The notes under the pieces were generated by a model. The model was not told where the DNA came from and did not search any database. It saw nothing but the letters and a program-made list of their open reading frames with translations. DNA of 64,000 nucleotides, taken from positions 27,483,001 to 27,547,000 of the forward strand of contig NC_081412.1 of the NCBI RefSeq assembly GCF_030272615.1. Reading direction: 5' to 3'. Of the stretch, positions 1 to 9,488 are shown one piece after another. A program made the position numbers and the translations under genes. Within the stretch, counting starts at the first letter, position 1. Every line of letters starts with the position of its first letter. The DNA comes from Cryptomeria japonica (Eukaryota; Streptophyta; Pinopsida; Cupressales; Cupressaceae).

Positions 1-2527
1 ATTAAATCCAAAGAAATGTGTCTTTGGAGTAACCTCCGGGAAGCTCCTAGGATTTATTGTGTCTAAAAGCGGAATAGAAGCGGATCCAGCAAAAGTCAAG
101 GCTATCTTGAACATGCCGCCACCCAAGAATATCAGTCAACTTCGGTCTTTACAAGGGAGACTCCAGTCCATACGAAGATTCATAGCACAACTTGCAGATA
201 AGTGCAATCCTTTCCAGCACCTGCTACACAAAAACATTAAGTTCAAATGGGACGAGAACTGTCAACAGGCTTTTCAGGCACTTAAAGACTATCTTTTGAA
301 CCTGCCAGTTTTGATGCCACCAATTCCGGATCAACCATTGCTACTTTACATATCAGCTACTCCAACAGCACTGGGGGCACTACTAGCACAGCAAATACCT
401 GACGGCAAGGAAAAAGCAGTCTACTATATCAGTCGCACATTGGTGGGATATGAGCTGAACTACACACCAATTGAGCGTGCATGTCTCGCTGTGGTCTTCG
501 CTTCACAAAAATTACGACATTATATGCTCACTCACAAGACCAAGTTGATTGCCAGAATTGATCCACTAAAATATCTGCTCAACAAAGCTACACTTACTGG
601 GCGACTGGCCAAGTGGGTAATGATTTTGAGTGAATTCGACATTGAATACGTGGACAGAAAAGCCATAAAAGGACAAGCCATTGCAGATCAACTGGCAGAT
701 GCTCCCATGATAGATGATGTTCCTCTACAGTCAGAATTTCCAGATGAGTCCATTCTAACAATATCACCTGCAAAGCCTTGGCAACTATACTTTGATGGCT
801 CATACACACAGCATGGGGCAGGAGCGGGTATACTCTTTATAACTCCCCAAGGTGATTCTATACCAAAGTCATACCGCTTATCATTTCCTTGTACCAACAA
901 TATAGCGGAATACGAGGCATTAACAACTGGGTTAAGAATTGCAGTTCAGTGGAAGATCCAAGAACTTCGGGTTTTTGGGGATTCTCAACTTGTCATCCGT
1001 CAAGCAACTGATGATTATCAAACAAAAGATGAAAAGCTAATGCCTTACAAACAACTGGTAGATGATCTGAAACAACACTTTGCAAAGATAGAGTTTGAGC
1101 AGATACCAAGAGAACAAAATCGCGCTGCTGATGCCATGGCTACAATTGCTTCACTCATTGACCTACCGCAAAATGAGACCTGCTATGAGTTCCTGGTTGA
1201 CAACCTGCTGATTCCGTCATATGAGATCACTCCTACGGAAATGATATGTGTTGTTGGTCCTGAATCCCAGTTATATGGTTCCATATTCACATACCTTCGC
1301 GACAACATCTTACCTCCCGATTTATCAAACAACCAACGCCGCACTTTCATCCGCCAATCCTCCCGATACGTTATCCTAGCTGATATCCTATACCGACGAG
1401 GTCTAGATGGCACCCTCCTTAGATGTTTAGAGAGTGACGAAGCTCAGATTGCGTTACGAGAAGTGCACGAAGGGATATGTGGTCCGCATACTAGTGGTCC
1501 TACCTTGGCCAAGAAACTCATCAGGACTGGATACTACTGGCCTACTATGGAAAAAGATGCATATCAGTTTGTCAAGAAGTGTAAGCAGTGTCAAATTCAT
1601 GGAGACCTCATACACGCACCAGCACAAGAACTACAGCCACTTGCATCTCCTTGGCCCTTTTGTCAGTGGGGACTCGATCTCATAGGCAAGATTCACCCTC
1701 CTTCTTCCAATGGACATAAATTCATTATCACAGCCACAGAGTATTTCACAAAGTGGATTGAAGCCGTGCCTCTCACGCAAGTTACTGGGAAACAAATTGC
1801 TACTTTCATCCTGAACTACATCATTTGCCGATACGGGATCCCTACTTCCATTATTACTGACAACGGGCGTCCTTTCAAGAACCAGGATGTTCGTGAACTC
1901 TGTGAGCGCTTCCATATCTCTCATCGTTTCTCCACACCATATTACCCCCAAGGTAATGGCCAAGCTGAGGCGTCTAACAAAACAATTCTCAAAATACTTA
2001 AAAAGACAGTCGACGACGCTGGCCGTAACTGGCATGTCCAACTCAATCCCGCACTTTGGGCCTATCGTACCAGTGTCCGCACACCTACAGGGGCTACACC
2101 TTACTCACTTGTCTACGGTGCTGAAGCCATCTTGCCTATTGAGGTCGAGTTACCTTCTTTACGGGTCTCCTTGAGAAACATAATCAACGATGAAGACTAC
2201 AGGGTCTCTCGCTTACAAGAACTAGAACTGCTGGAGGAACGACGACACACTGCTTTTAATCATCTCAAGGCTTACCAACAACGAATGAGTCGCAGTTACA
2301 ATCACAAGGTCAAGCCTCGCACATTTGAGGTAGGTGACTTAGTCCTCAGAGAGAACCCCAAGAATCAGCAAGATAGAGAAAAGAAGGGCAAATTTGAACC
2401 CAACTGGCTTGGTCCTTACATCATCACAGCAGTATATGGATCTGGGGCATATCAGCTCTCAACTACGGAAGGGGAATCTTTGGAGGATCCTATCAACAGC
2501 ATGCACCTTCGCAGGTTCTACACATAA
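1..2527 (+). CDS. Tat1 pol, C-terminal part: RT end, two RNase H domains, integrase
   Basis: The reading frame is open from base 2 and continues past the left edge, so no start codon is visible; the GTG at 59 is internal. Domains in order from 59: the end of the RT connection; the usual RNase H (about residues 65-210, with LLYISATPTALGALLAQ); an archaeal-type RNase H (about 240-365) with its four acidic sites in YFDGS, EYEAL, GDSQLV and AADAMA; the integrase zinc finger (H, H, CKQC near 470-515); the integrase core with D in WGLDLIG, D in TDNGRPF and E in GQAEASNK; and a C-terminal GPY/F-type motif (WLGPYIIT). The enzyme copies element RNA and inserts the cDNA. There is no stop or frameshift over 840 codons, unlike every other pol here, so this copy is probably the youngest. 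Confidence 0.93.
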   Translation, partial: LNPKKCVFGVTSGKLLGFIVSKSGIEADPAKVKAILNMPPPKNISQLRSLQGRLQSIRRFIAQLADKCNPFQHLLHKNIKFKWDENCQQAFQALKDYLLNLPVLMPPIPDQPLLLYISATPTALGALLAQQIPDGKEKAVYYISRTLVGYELNYTPIERACLAVVFASQKLRHYMLTHKTKLIARIDPLKYLLNKATLTGRLAKWVMILSEFDIEYVDRKAIKGQAIADQLADAPMIDDVPLQSEFPDESILTISPAKPWQLYFDGSYTQHGAGAGILFITPQGDSIPKSYRLSFPCTNNIAEYEALTTGLRIAVQWKIQELRVFGDSQLVIRQATDDYQTKDEKLMPYKQLVDDLKQHFAKIEFEQIPREQNRAADAMATIASLIDLPQNETCYEFLVDNLLIPSYEITPTEMICVVGPESQLYGSIFTYLRDNILPPDLSNNQRRTFIRQSSRYVILADILYRRGLDGTLLRCLESDEAQIALREVHEGICGPHTSGPTLAKKLIRTGYYWPTMEKDAYQFVKKCKQCQIHGDLIHAPAQELQPLASPWPFCQWGLDLIGKIHPPSSNGHKFIITATEYFTKWIEAVPLTQVTGKQIATFILNYIICRYGIPTSIITDNGRPFKNQDVRELCERFHISHRFSTPYYPQGNGQAEASNKTILKILKKTVDDAGRNWHVQLNPALWAYRTSVRTPTGATPYSLVYGAEAILPIEVELPSLRVSLRNIINDEDYRVSRLQELELLEERRHTAFNHLKAYQQRMSRSYNHKVKPRTFEVGDLVLRENPKNQQDREKKGKFEPNWLGPYIITAVYGSGAYQLSTTEGESLEDPINSMHLRRFYT

Positions 2528-4182
2528 GCTCTTTTTGAGTATCCTAATGCAAAAATGCAAAAAAAATCAAAAAATTCAAAAACAAAAAAAATTGAAAAAT
2601 CAAAAAAGTAAAGAGAAATAATTTCGTCCAACGGTGAAAACCACTTCGGTGGCGCCCTGGGCAAGTACCATGGTGAAAACTGGGTCACCAGCGCCATGCG
2701 TAGGGACTTTGCTCCTCCCTCCTTCAGGATTCACTTTCATCCTTTCACTTTGCACACACTCACAACTTATTCACTCACAATAAACTTACCCATTCCTATC
2801 ATGGCTTGTTATTGATCTACCCAAGATTGGTTAGCCATTCATAATAAACCCTCCCTTTTCACTCTCTTTCCATCCATAATAAATCAGATCCTATCTGTGA
2901 CTACGGCCAATTCCTACGTCTAGTAATGGGTGTGGAACTGAGAACATCACATGTTTCGAGGAGTACAGTTTTTGCCAGCTTCCTTCAGTCTATCCGCGCA
3001 TAATTCGCAATAAAGCAGCATTTTGCATCGCAGATCCGCAATAAAGTTTCATCTTCTCCGCAATAAAGTATCAGTTTCATGGAATCAGTCAGTTTCAGAT
3101 GAGACACAGCAGCAACAATGAGCTTCAACAAAATCAAATCTTTCAACAGACTCAGACAACATATGGTTCAGTGCTATCTATCCTTTTTGTGAAAGTGAAC
3201 ATTGTGACCACAATCAAAATTTGACTTAAACAAGTGACAAGAGACACAAACTTGAGGACTACAGTGGATGTTGGTGTCGAGTCTTGGTTTTATCTTTTTG
3301 GTGACATGTCTTTTAGCTTTTCCAGGATGTCTTTGACTAGAGATTCTATCTCCAGGATGTCTTTGACTAGAAAGGCGAGGATGGGGTATCGTCACCTACT
3401 TGCATTTGCTGTCTGTGGATTGTCTTTTAGTAATGCTATGACTTGTCCAAGGATATGAGGACACTGTGAGTCTAGTATGAACTGGGGCATTCCTTGTTTG
3501 TGACTGTCATTATCTCCATGCAAACAGGTACAATGACTTTCGGGGTCGAACATATGCCTCGATTGTCATAACCTATCCTGCCATAATAAAGCTCAATGAT
3601 GATAACGCACAAGAAGCTCTTTCACGTTCATATCTTCTGTCTTCCATCCCCCGTTCTTGATTGACTTCCATTGTCCTTCTCGAGTCCGCGTAGCCCGCTA
3701 TCACATGACTGAGTATAATGACACACCAAAAACATTTGCATTTCATATAGTTGCACCTGCATCACCACATATAAGCATACATACATATAGATATTATAAT
3801 GGCATCACATCCTGCATACAACACATGTTAGCACATCTCACATTTTCATTATGTAAATAATCATTTGCATTATCATATTCATTTGCATCACATACATTTT
3901 CATTCGCATCATGCATCACATATACAACATAAAAGAACAAAAATATATGGCATTGCATCATATAAGCATCCATATCATAAAACATGCATCACATAAGAAC
4001 ATCTCATCACATAAGGTACACATGCATATAGCTGCCGCAAAAGATGAATCATCTCATATATATAATCAAATGTGTCATAATACAATGATGTCAAAAGAAT
4101 CATATGGCTACAAAAGAATCACCCGCAGGTGTCTACAATACAACAATGATACATCTACTGATACAATGGGAGCCCACTATAG
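2528..4182 (+). other. Tat1 post-pol spacer
   Basis: After the pol stop there is an A-rich stretch (about 2555-2620), the structured tandem motif at 2633-2695, and then low-information sequence. From about 3715 to 4110 it is rich in CATCACAT-like words. No coding region on either strand looks real; the short open frames lack domains. It separates pol from the antisense gene. Confidence 0.6.
2633..2695 (+). other. Tandem structured-RNA motif downstream of Tat1 pol
   Basis: There are two units of the form GGTG-AAAA-stem-loop-stem-CGCC, at 2633-2656 and 2672-2695, 15 bases apart. The first has inner stem CCAC/GTGG closing a TTCG loop. The second has inner stem CTGG/CCAG around GTCA. In both, GGTG can pair with CGCC and the inner hairpin stacks on it, leaving AAAA bulged. 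The same architecture, with a different inner stem, occurs after pol of Tat2 (45315-45379). The complementary changes suggest selection on RNA folding. The function is unknown. Confidence 0.6.
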
Positions 4183-6132
4183 CTATGAGGAACTCCCTCC
4201 CTCGGAGCCGCCTCGCCTCGACGGAGTCTGAGCTATAGATGGACCCGCCCCAGGATCCCCCTGTCCCTCTGGTGGTGGTGGAGGCCCCATAACCCCACCG
4301 CTGGATGCCTGTCTCCTGCGGCTCCCTCCCGTAGCCGTCGCTGTGCGCGACGATCTCTGGAAGCTCCTAGCCCGCTGCTCTGCTGGCACGGCTGCATAAT
4401 ATAGATCCCTCCAGTAGGCGATCTCCTCTCCGGCTCGCAAAACATAGGCATAGCCTGCCCCTGCATCCTCTGCTGCCCGCCTACCTGCCCTCAGAGCTGT
4501 CTCGGCCTCGGTATATCTCTGGATGGCCTGATCCCTCTCCCGCTCTGTATCTCGGACCCTGATCCTGAGGTGGTTCCTCTCTCGAACCAAATCCTCAATC
4601 TCATCTGCCTGGCCCTGGCAGATCTCCCGTAGCCTAAGCACCTCATCCTCCTCGGAGTCTCCGCTCTCCGTCCCTGCCTGTGGCTCCTCCTCTACAGGTG
4701 CCTGTCCCTGTGCCTCTGCCTGCACCTGTCCCTGTGCCTGTATAGGTACCTGTGGCTGTACCTGTCTCTGTCCCTCTAGCTGCACCTGTCTCTGTCCCTC
4801 TCTGGGACCCTGTGCTGCTGGCACCTGTAGGGGCAGTCCACCCCGTCCTCTCACCACTGGAGCTGCTCTCTCCTAACCTCCCTCCCTCCGAGGTGCTACC
4901 CGTCTCTCTCCCACCACTCCCCTCCGCCTCCGCCGGCCCCTACCTGCATCCCCTCCTCCATCATCATCATCTCCTCCACCCTCTCCATCCACTAGCTCTG
5001 CTGGATCTGTCAACCTAGGAAATGGATGCTCTGCCCAGTACACAGAGTACTCTGCGTCCATCCCTGCATCATCTACCTCTAGCCACATGTCCCATGGCAT
5101 CGGCATCATCTCCGCTAGCTGCATCACTGCCTGATCATAGGATAACAGTGGGCCAAACTGCACCTGATCTCTGACCGTACGGGCATACATGCCCGAGCCT
5201 CGGGGCATCCTCTGAATCCTGCCATACTGCCTGCATACCCTGTCCACCAGCTGTCTCTCTAATATATAGGGCGTCCGCCCAATCAGGTACCTGCTCCGGA
5301 AGGTGTAGGGCAGCTCCAGTGCATCGTCCTCCCACTCCTCGCACCCCAGGTACGGCCTCCAGATCACCATGTCAATGTCATCAATGACTCTCCTCCAGTG
5401 CTCCAATCTCCCAATCCGAGGCTGGGATGTAATCATCGCATATAGGTGCACAAAACTCTGTCCCTGTCCTCTGCCTCTGAAATGAATAGGCCGTGTGATG
5501 GGAAGGTGCTCATAGGCCCACACCTGCAAGAGAGTCACACCGCAGCCCAAACCCACTGATCCATGGTATACAAACTGATGTAGCTCATAATACAAATGTG
5601 CTAGGACACATGGCCCCCATGCATACCTAGTGTGCTCTGCCATCAGCGTCTCCAAGGCCCCTCCCCAGCCCACTGCCAATCCTCGTGTGGCCCTGTCTGG
5701 ACACAGATATCCACTGATAACTCCCCCAACAACTGCCGGCAATGCTAATCCTGTGGCAGTCATGGTGTCCCAGGCTACATGGCCTGCTCGCATCTCCAAC
5801 TCAGGATCCTGAAAGACCCGTTTCAAGGCCTCCCTGTCACCGTCACGGTCGTAGGGGATCAACTCTCCATCAATGGGAACATGTAATATCCTGTATACAT
5901 CCTCCAGTGTCACTGTCATCTCACCCATCGGCAGGTGAAACGCGCATGTCTCTGAGTGCCATCTCTCAGCCAACGCAGTCAGCAACCCCATGTTTGCCCG
6001 AAACTCGGGCACATAGAGCATATGTGTGAGGCCCATCTCCTCAACGGAAATCATGTCCTGGATAGACAACTCTGGTCGCAGTCTCTGAGTCGACGGGAAT
6101 CTCTCCCGTGACTCCAACATCGGCAAATACTC
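4183..6132 (-). pseudogene. Antisense plant mobile domain (PMD/MAIN-like) protein with coiled-coil tail in Tat1
   Basis: The minus strand carries two open stretches in one frame, 6132-4876 and 4872-4183, split by a single TAG at 4873-4875. The first, about 417 residues, resembles the plant mobile domain family. It has an N-terminal region ending SVEEMGLTHML, then FHLPMGEMTVTLEDVYRIL and VPIDGEL, then WR.YLGCEEWEDDAL and YFR-like middle motifs. The second part is Gln/Pro rich, then a heptad-rich coiled coil (roughly DEIEDLVRERNHLRIRVRDT), then a Gly/Ser tail. The 5' end at 6132 follows a good acceptor (TTGACTGCAG), so an upstream exon is likely. Tat elements are known to carry extra ORFs, sometimes antisense. 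The role is unknown. The TAG could be one mutation or a read-through point. Confidence 0.75.
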
Positions 6133-6159
6133 CTGCAGTCAAGCAAATCAATCTTGTCA

Positions 6160-6412
6160 GTTATCGTGGCATTCACTGTTTATCACAAAATGCTACTTGC
6201 TACCTAAATGCATATGGCTATCTACCCTAGTGACACTCACTGTTCATCACAAAGTGTTGCTATTTATCCTAGTAGTGCTCACTGTTCATCACAAAGTACT
6301 ACGTGTGTGACATTCCTTGTTCATCACAAAGTGTCACTCACATTCGCACTCCCTGTTCATCACAAAGTGCTGTATATCCTGGTGCTCCCTGTTCATCACA
6401 AAGTGCCTTGAT
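6160..6412 (+). repeat. Irregular repeat of a TGTTCATCACAAAGTG unit
   Basis: About six copies of TGTTCATCACAAAGTG or close variants recur at uneven spacing (roughly 25-45 bases), with variable text between them. The array lies just upstream of the antisense PMD exon, in what may be its intron or leader. No coding content was seen. Confidence 0.75.
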
Positions 6413-6529
6413 CTATCCTAATCTTCCTAGAGGACCTGCTTGAGTGTATCCTCTCAGCAGCTTATCCAATCGACAGCGTATGTTCATCACAGAACTGCCG
6501 ATTTGACCTAACGACTAAAACCATGCATT

Positions 6530-6845
6530 TAAACACACAAACGCACTGTTTCAACACACACGCGCTTTTAACTCATAAACGCGCTTATAGACTGCATAAA
6601 CGCGCCTCTGAAACACAGACGCGCTTTTTGAACACAAACGTGCCTATGCCAGACACAAACGCGACCAGGGAACACAGACGTCCCTGCATGACATAAACGC
6701 TATTCAAAAGCACAGACGCTACTACATTTCACAAACGCGTCCGCAATCAACACAAACGCGGTTCCAGGCACAGACGCGCCTGGACCCAACACAGACGCGC
6801 CTGTTGGACACAGACGCGCCTGGCGCTGACACAAACGCGGTTGCG
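6530..6845 (+). repeat. Array of CACA(A/G)ACGCG-type short repeats
   Basis: Some twenty copies of a roughly 14-20 base unit, such as ACACAGACGCGCCTG or ACACAAACGCG, fill this stretch. On the minus strand the core reads GCGTCTGTGT, close to the GCGCCTGTGT repeats in the Tat2 leader. It is unusually CpG rich for the surroundings. Confidence 0.8.
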
Positions 6846-7352
6846 CGTTTTTGCACTTTTAAACTACCCTATTTCTAGCGCATTTATTGCTCCTAAACAT
6901 GCATTTATGACAAAACTTGAAATGCGTGAAAGTACGAGGAGGTTTTCGGGTACTTACCGGCTCTCCTGCATCGGCTGGTCGCTGGAATCGACGGACACGG
7001 TCGAATCTATGAACGAATGCCATCGCTGCTGACTGCTGCTGCTCTTTTCTCGCTCTGCACTGTGATCTTCTAAGGGTGTGGATGACAATGAGGATGTCTT
7101 TTGCCCGTGGTCTATCTTATAGCCTACCCTAGCCCTCGCCCTCATTTCCTGAGTCAGTCTTCCTCATCCCGTGACTTTGTCACTTTATCCAATCAGTCCA
7201 TTCTATCCCATCTTTCTTATCGAGAGATTGTCTGCAATCTTTTCAGACATTTTCATCCAATCTCTCGAGGGGGCATATCATTCCCATCTTGGGGCAACTC
7301 TGTATCAGTTCATCTTATCTTCTTTGAAACAACGCGACAAGCCGCATTGTCT
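6846..7352. other. Tat1 segment between repeat array and polypurine tract
   Basis: On the minus strand there is a consensus splice donor (GTAAGT, 6957-6952) at the end of a small open frame (7145-6954). It could be the first exon of the antisense PMD gene, with the acceptor at 6133. The donor leaves phase 2 and the PMD exon needs phase 0, so the simple join is out of frame. The exon may instead be non-coding. Nothing else was seen. Confidence 0.35.
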
Positions 7353-7367
7353 CAAAGAGGGGCAAAA
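7353..7367 (+). other. Polypurine tract of Tat1
   Basis: The sequence CAAAGAGGGGCAAAA stands immediately before TGTAGACACC, the first bases of the LTR. This is the expected primer site for plus-strand synthesis in an LTR retrotransposon. Confidence 0.75.
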
Positions 7368-8141
7368 TGTAGACACCCAAAATTGTCATGTCTAATTAAA
7401 TAAATATTTTATTTATTTAATTATCTAAGCCTAATTCTTCTATTAATTAAATAAATCTTTATTTATTTAATTAATTCATTTATCCTCTTCTAGCCTTATT
7501 TCTCATTTAAATAAATACATTTATTTATTTAAATTATCCCTTTCCTAAATTAAATAAATATTTTATTTATTTAATTGTCCTACTTCTTCTATTAATTAAA
7601 TAAATCTTTATTTATTTAATTAATTCATTATCTTTTTCTACACATGACACATGTCATTCATCTCTTATTTCCTACACTACCTACCTCTTTCATTATTTTG
7701 GTATTTCTTATACCTACCCTCTAATCCTAGCCGACCTCCTTTTTACACCTCTCAATCTTAACCCTCCATTTCTTATTGTGTCTTCTATTTAAGGAGATGC
7801 TTTCTTCATTGACAAACCCTAATGACTAATTTTGGAGGACTTAGCTACACTACAATTCTACTTGCAACCACATTCCGTTCTTTATTGAGCTCTTGTGCAC
7901 ATAAAAATCTGAGAGCAAGCATATCAAACAAGATCAATGGAGATAGGAAGAATGGAGATCAAAACCCTAGTGGACATGTGATGGTATAATCTTTGTGATT
8001 TTTGAGTTATTTTGCATTGTCTTAGGTTATCTTCATATGTTATGGTGGATCTTTGTTCATTGTTAGGCTAGGGTTTGGTGGTTGAATCCATTTTAGTCTT
8101 TCAATATTGTTGTTTATTGCTATCCATTTTCACCATATACA
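7368..8141 (+). repeat. 3' LTR of Tat1
   Basis: The LTR starts TGTAGACACC after the polypurine tract and ends near ATATACA at 8141, where copia coding sequence begins. Its first 260 bases hold five AT-rich palindromes (7395-7625). A TATA-like CTATTTAAGG lies near 7790, a plausible promoter, followed by a transcribed region. The right end is inferred, because the 5' LTR is outside the window. Confidence 0.75.
7390..7626. repeat. Five consecutive AT palindromes in the Tat1 LTR
   Basis: Five inverted repeats of the type ATTAAATAAAT ... ATTTATTTAAT follow each other at about 7393-7423, 7441-7475, 7505-7538, 7548-7582 and 7590-7625, separated by short CT-rich spacers. Each could fold into a hairpin of 11-16 base pairs with a 3-6 base loop. 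Confidence 0.85.
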
Positions 8142-8604
8142 GTTACTATGCAAATGAGGAAGGTGTGACCGATTCTGATGATGAACCGACACAAGATTCA
8201 ACTAGTGGATCCGAAAACGGAAAGGAGTGAGTATTCTTGGCTATCAAGGAAGATGATATGGTACCTGAAGAAAAGGCCCTTGTTGCTAAAGTTAAATACA
8301 AGGACAAATGGGTGATAGAAAATGGATGTTCACATCATATGACTAGAGATAAAAGGAAGTTTCTATCTTTGCAAGAATTTGATGGTGGTCTGGTTAGATT
8401 TGGAGATGACAAAGCATGCATGATCAAGGGAAGAGGAAATATATCATTGGATGGTAAGCATGATACTGATAATGTTTATTATGTTGAATGTTTAAGGCAT
8501 AATATTTGAAGTGTAGGATAGTTGGTGGATAAGGGATTTCAGTTATAGTTCAAGTATGGAAAATGCAAGATTATCAATAGATCTGGATTAGAGATTGCAA
8601 CCGG
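8142..8604 (+). pseudogene. E0 gag end and aspartic protease fragment
   Basis: The frame gives an acidic tail (DSDDE), a stop at about 8228 that looks like CGA to TGA, and then a copia-type protease start. That start is WVIENGCSHHMT where the family normally has a D-S-G triad; the Asp is now Asn and the Ser is Gly-flanked, so the enzyme is dead. The following FDGGLVRFGDDKACMIKGRG is typical of copia protease. The frame is cut at 8604 by E1 and resumes at 21757. Confidence 0.82.
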
Positions 8605-9462
8605 TGTTGGAATTATACACTTAGATGAGAATAGTTGATGTTCTCATTGATGGAAACCAATTGGTAATATGGTTTACAGGTTACACCGACAACAGACATC
8701 ATCTACCAGCACCGATAGGCACAACAAAGATTATTCACATGGGCATCTAGTCTACATCGACAGAAGATCTTACCGGTACTCTAAGCCGACATGGAAATTA
8801 TATTGTTTTGTATTGTAAAATTATATTGTATAGCTGACATGATGTATTGTAAAGGCTCGTATATGTATGAGATCTTGTAGGTCATTTTGTAAGTAAGAAA
8901 AATGTGTATAGGTAATGAATGTAAGCAGTATATGAGAGCGAATAACTCTATATGCATTATGATGTAACTATTTTATGAGCGAATAAAAGTAGAGCAGAGA
9001 AAAGCAAGGTTTATGGTGAGGTATCTGACAGAGCTTAAACCGGTACTGAATCCAGCATTGAAGATGCTATTTTGAGCAGTACATTGTCATTGGATTTAAT
9101 CATCCAATTTTGTAGTCAATGGGACTCCTATTTTGTATTGAGCAGTGAGCTTTATGCTATTGGCCTTCCTGCATGTGTAGGCCCCTATTGTATAAGTAAT
9201 ATTTATTCATATTGGCTAGTGAGTAAATATTGTGGGTCACAAATCCCACTGAGGTTTTTCCCCTACCGGGTTTCCTCGCCAAAAATATCTGTGTTATGGT
9301 TTGCATTGATGGTTATATTGTTATTTCTCCTTATTGCATTATTGTTTTATTAATTTGGGTTATAAAGTTGCAAACAAGTTTAAATCTTTCAATAATCGGT
9401 TAGACATTGATTAAACCCCCCCCCCCCTCTCAATGTCTTTGGGACTGATCAAGTATCTAACA
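8605..9462 (+). repeat. 5' LTR of E1
   Basis: It runs TGTTGGAATT to TATCTAACA, 858 bases, followed at once by the primer binding site. A run of 12 C (9416-9427) stands about 35 bases before its end. The 3' LTR of E1 matches it throughout once E2 is removed. Confidence 0.9.
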
Positions 9463-9464
9463 AT

Positions 9465-9477
9465 TGGTATCAGAGCC
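9465..9477 (+). other. Primer binding site of E1 (initiator tRNA-Met)
   Basis: TGGTATCAGAGCC is complementary to the 3' end of plant initiator tRNA-Met and lies two bases after the LTR. It is the standard copia minus-strand primer site. Confidence 0.9.
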
Positions 9478-9488
9478 TAGTCCTCTAT

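Larger units (their letters stand above)
1..8141 (+). mobile_element. Ty3/gypsy Tat-lineage LTR retrotransposon (Tat1), 3' part
   Basis: The window opens inside the reverse transcriptase end of a Tat-type element. In order come the end of pol, a tandem structured motif, a long spacer with an antisense plant mobile domain ORF, repeat arrays, a polypurine tract and a 3' LTR. The Tat assignment rests on a second, archaeal-type RNase H after the usual one in pol. Its right end abuts copia sequence (E0) in mid reading frame at about 8141, so I infer that Tat1 inserted into E0 and that the left parts of both elements lie outside the window. The LTR end (CA at 8140-8141) is inferred from that junction. 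Confidence 0.85.

Noticed and set aside
59-2527. Start of Tat1 pol at the GTG at 59
   Set aside because: The frame is open to base 2 and matches RT residues found in Tat2, so the real start is outside the window.
6160-6845. CRISPR-like array
   Set aside because: The units are degenerate and unevenly spaced, and the DNA is plant nuclear.
6954-7145. First exon of the antisense PMD gene
   Set aside because: The donor GTAAGT is good, but the phase does not match the PMD exon at 6132, so it is not called as coding.
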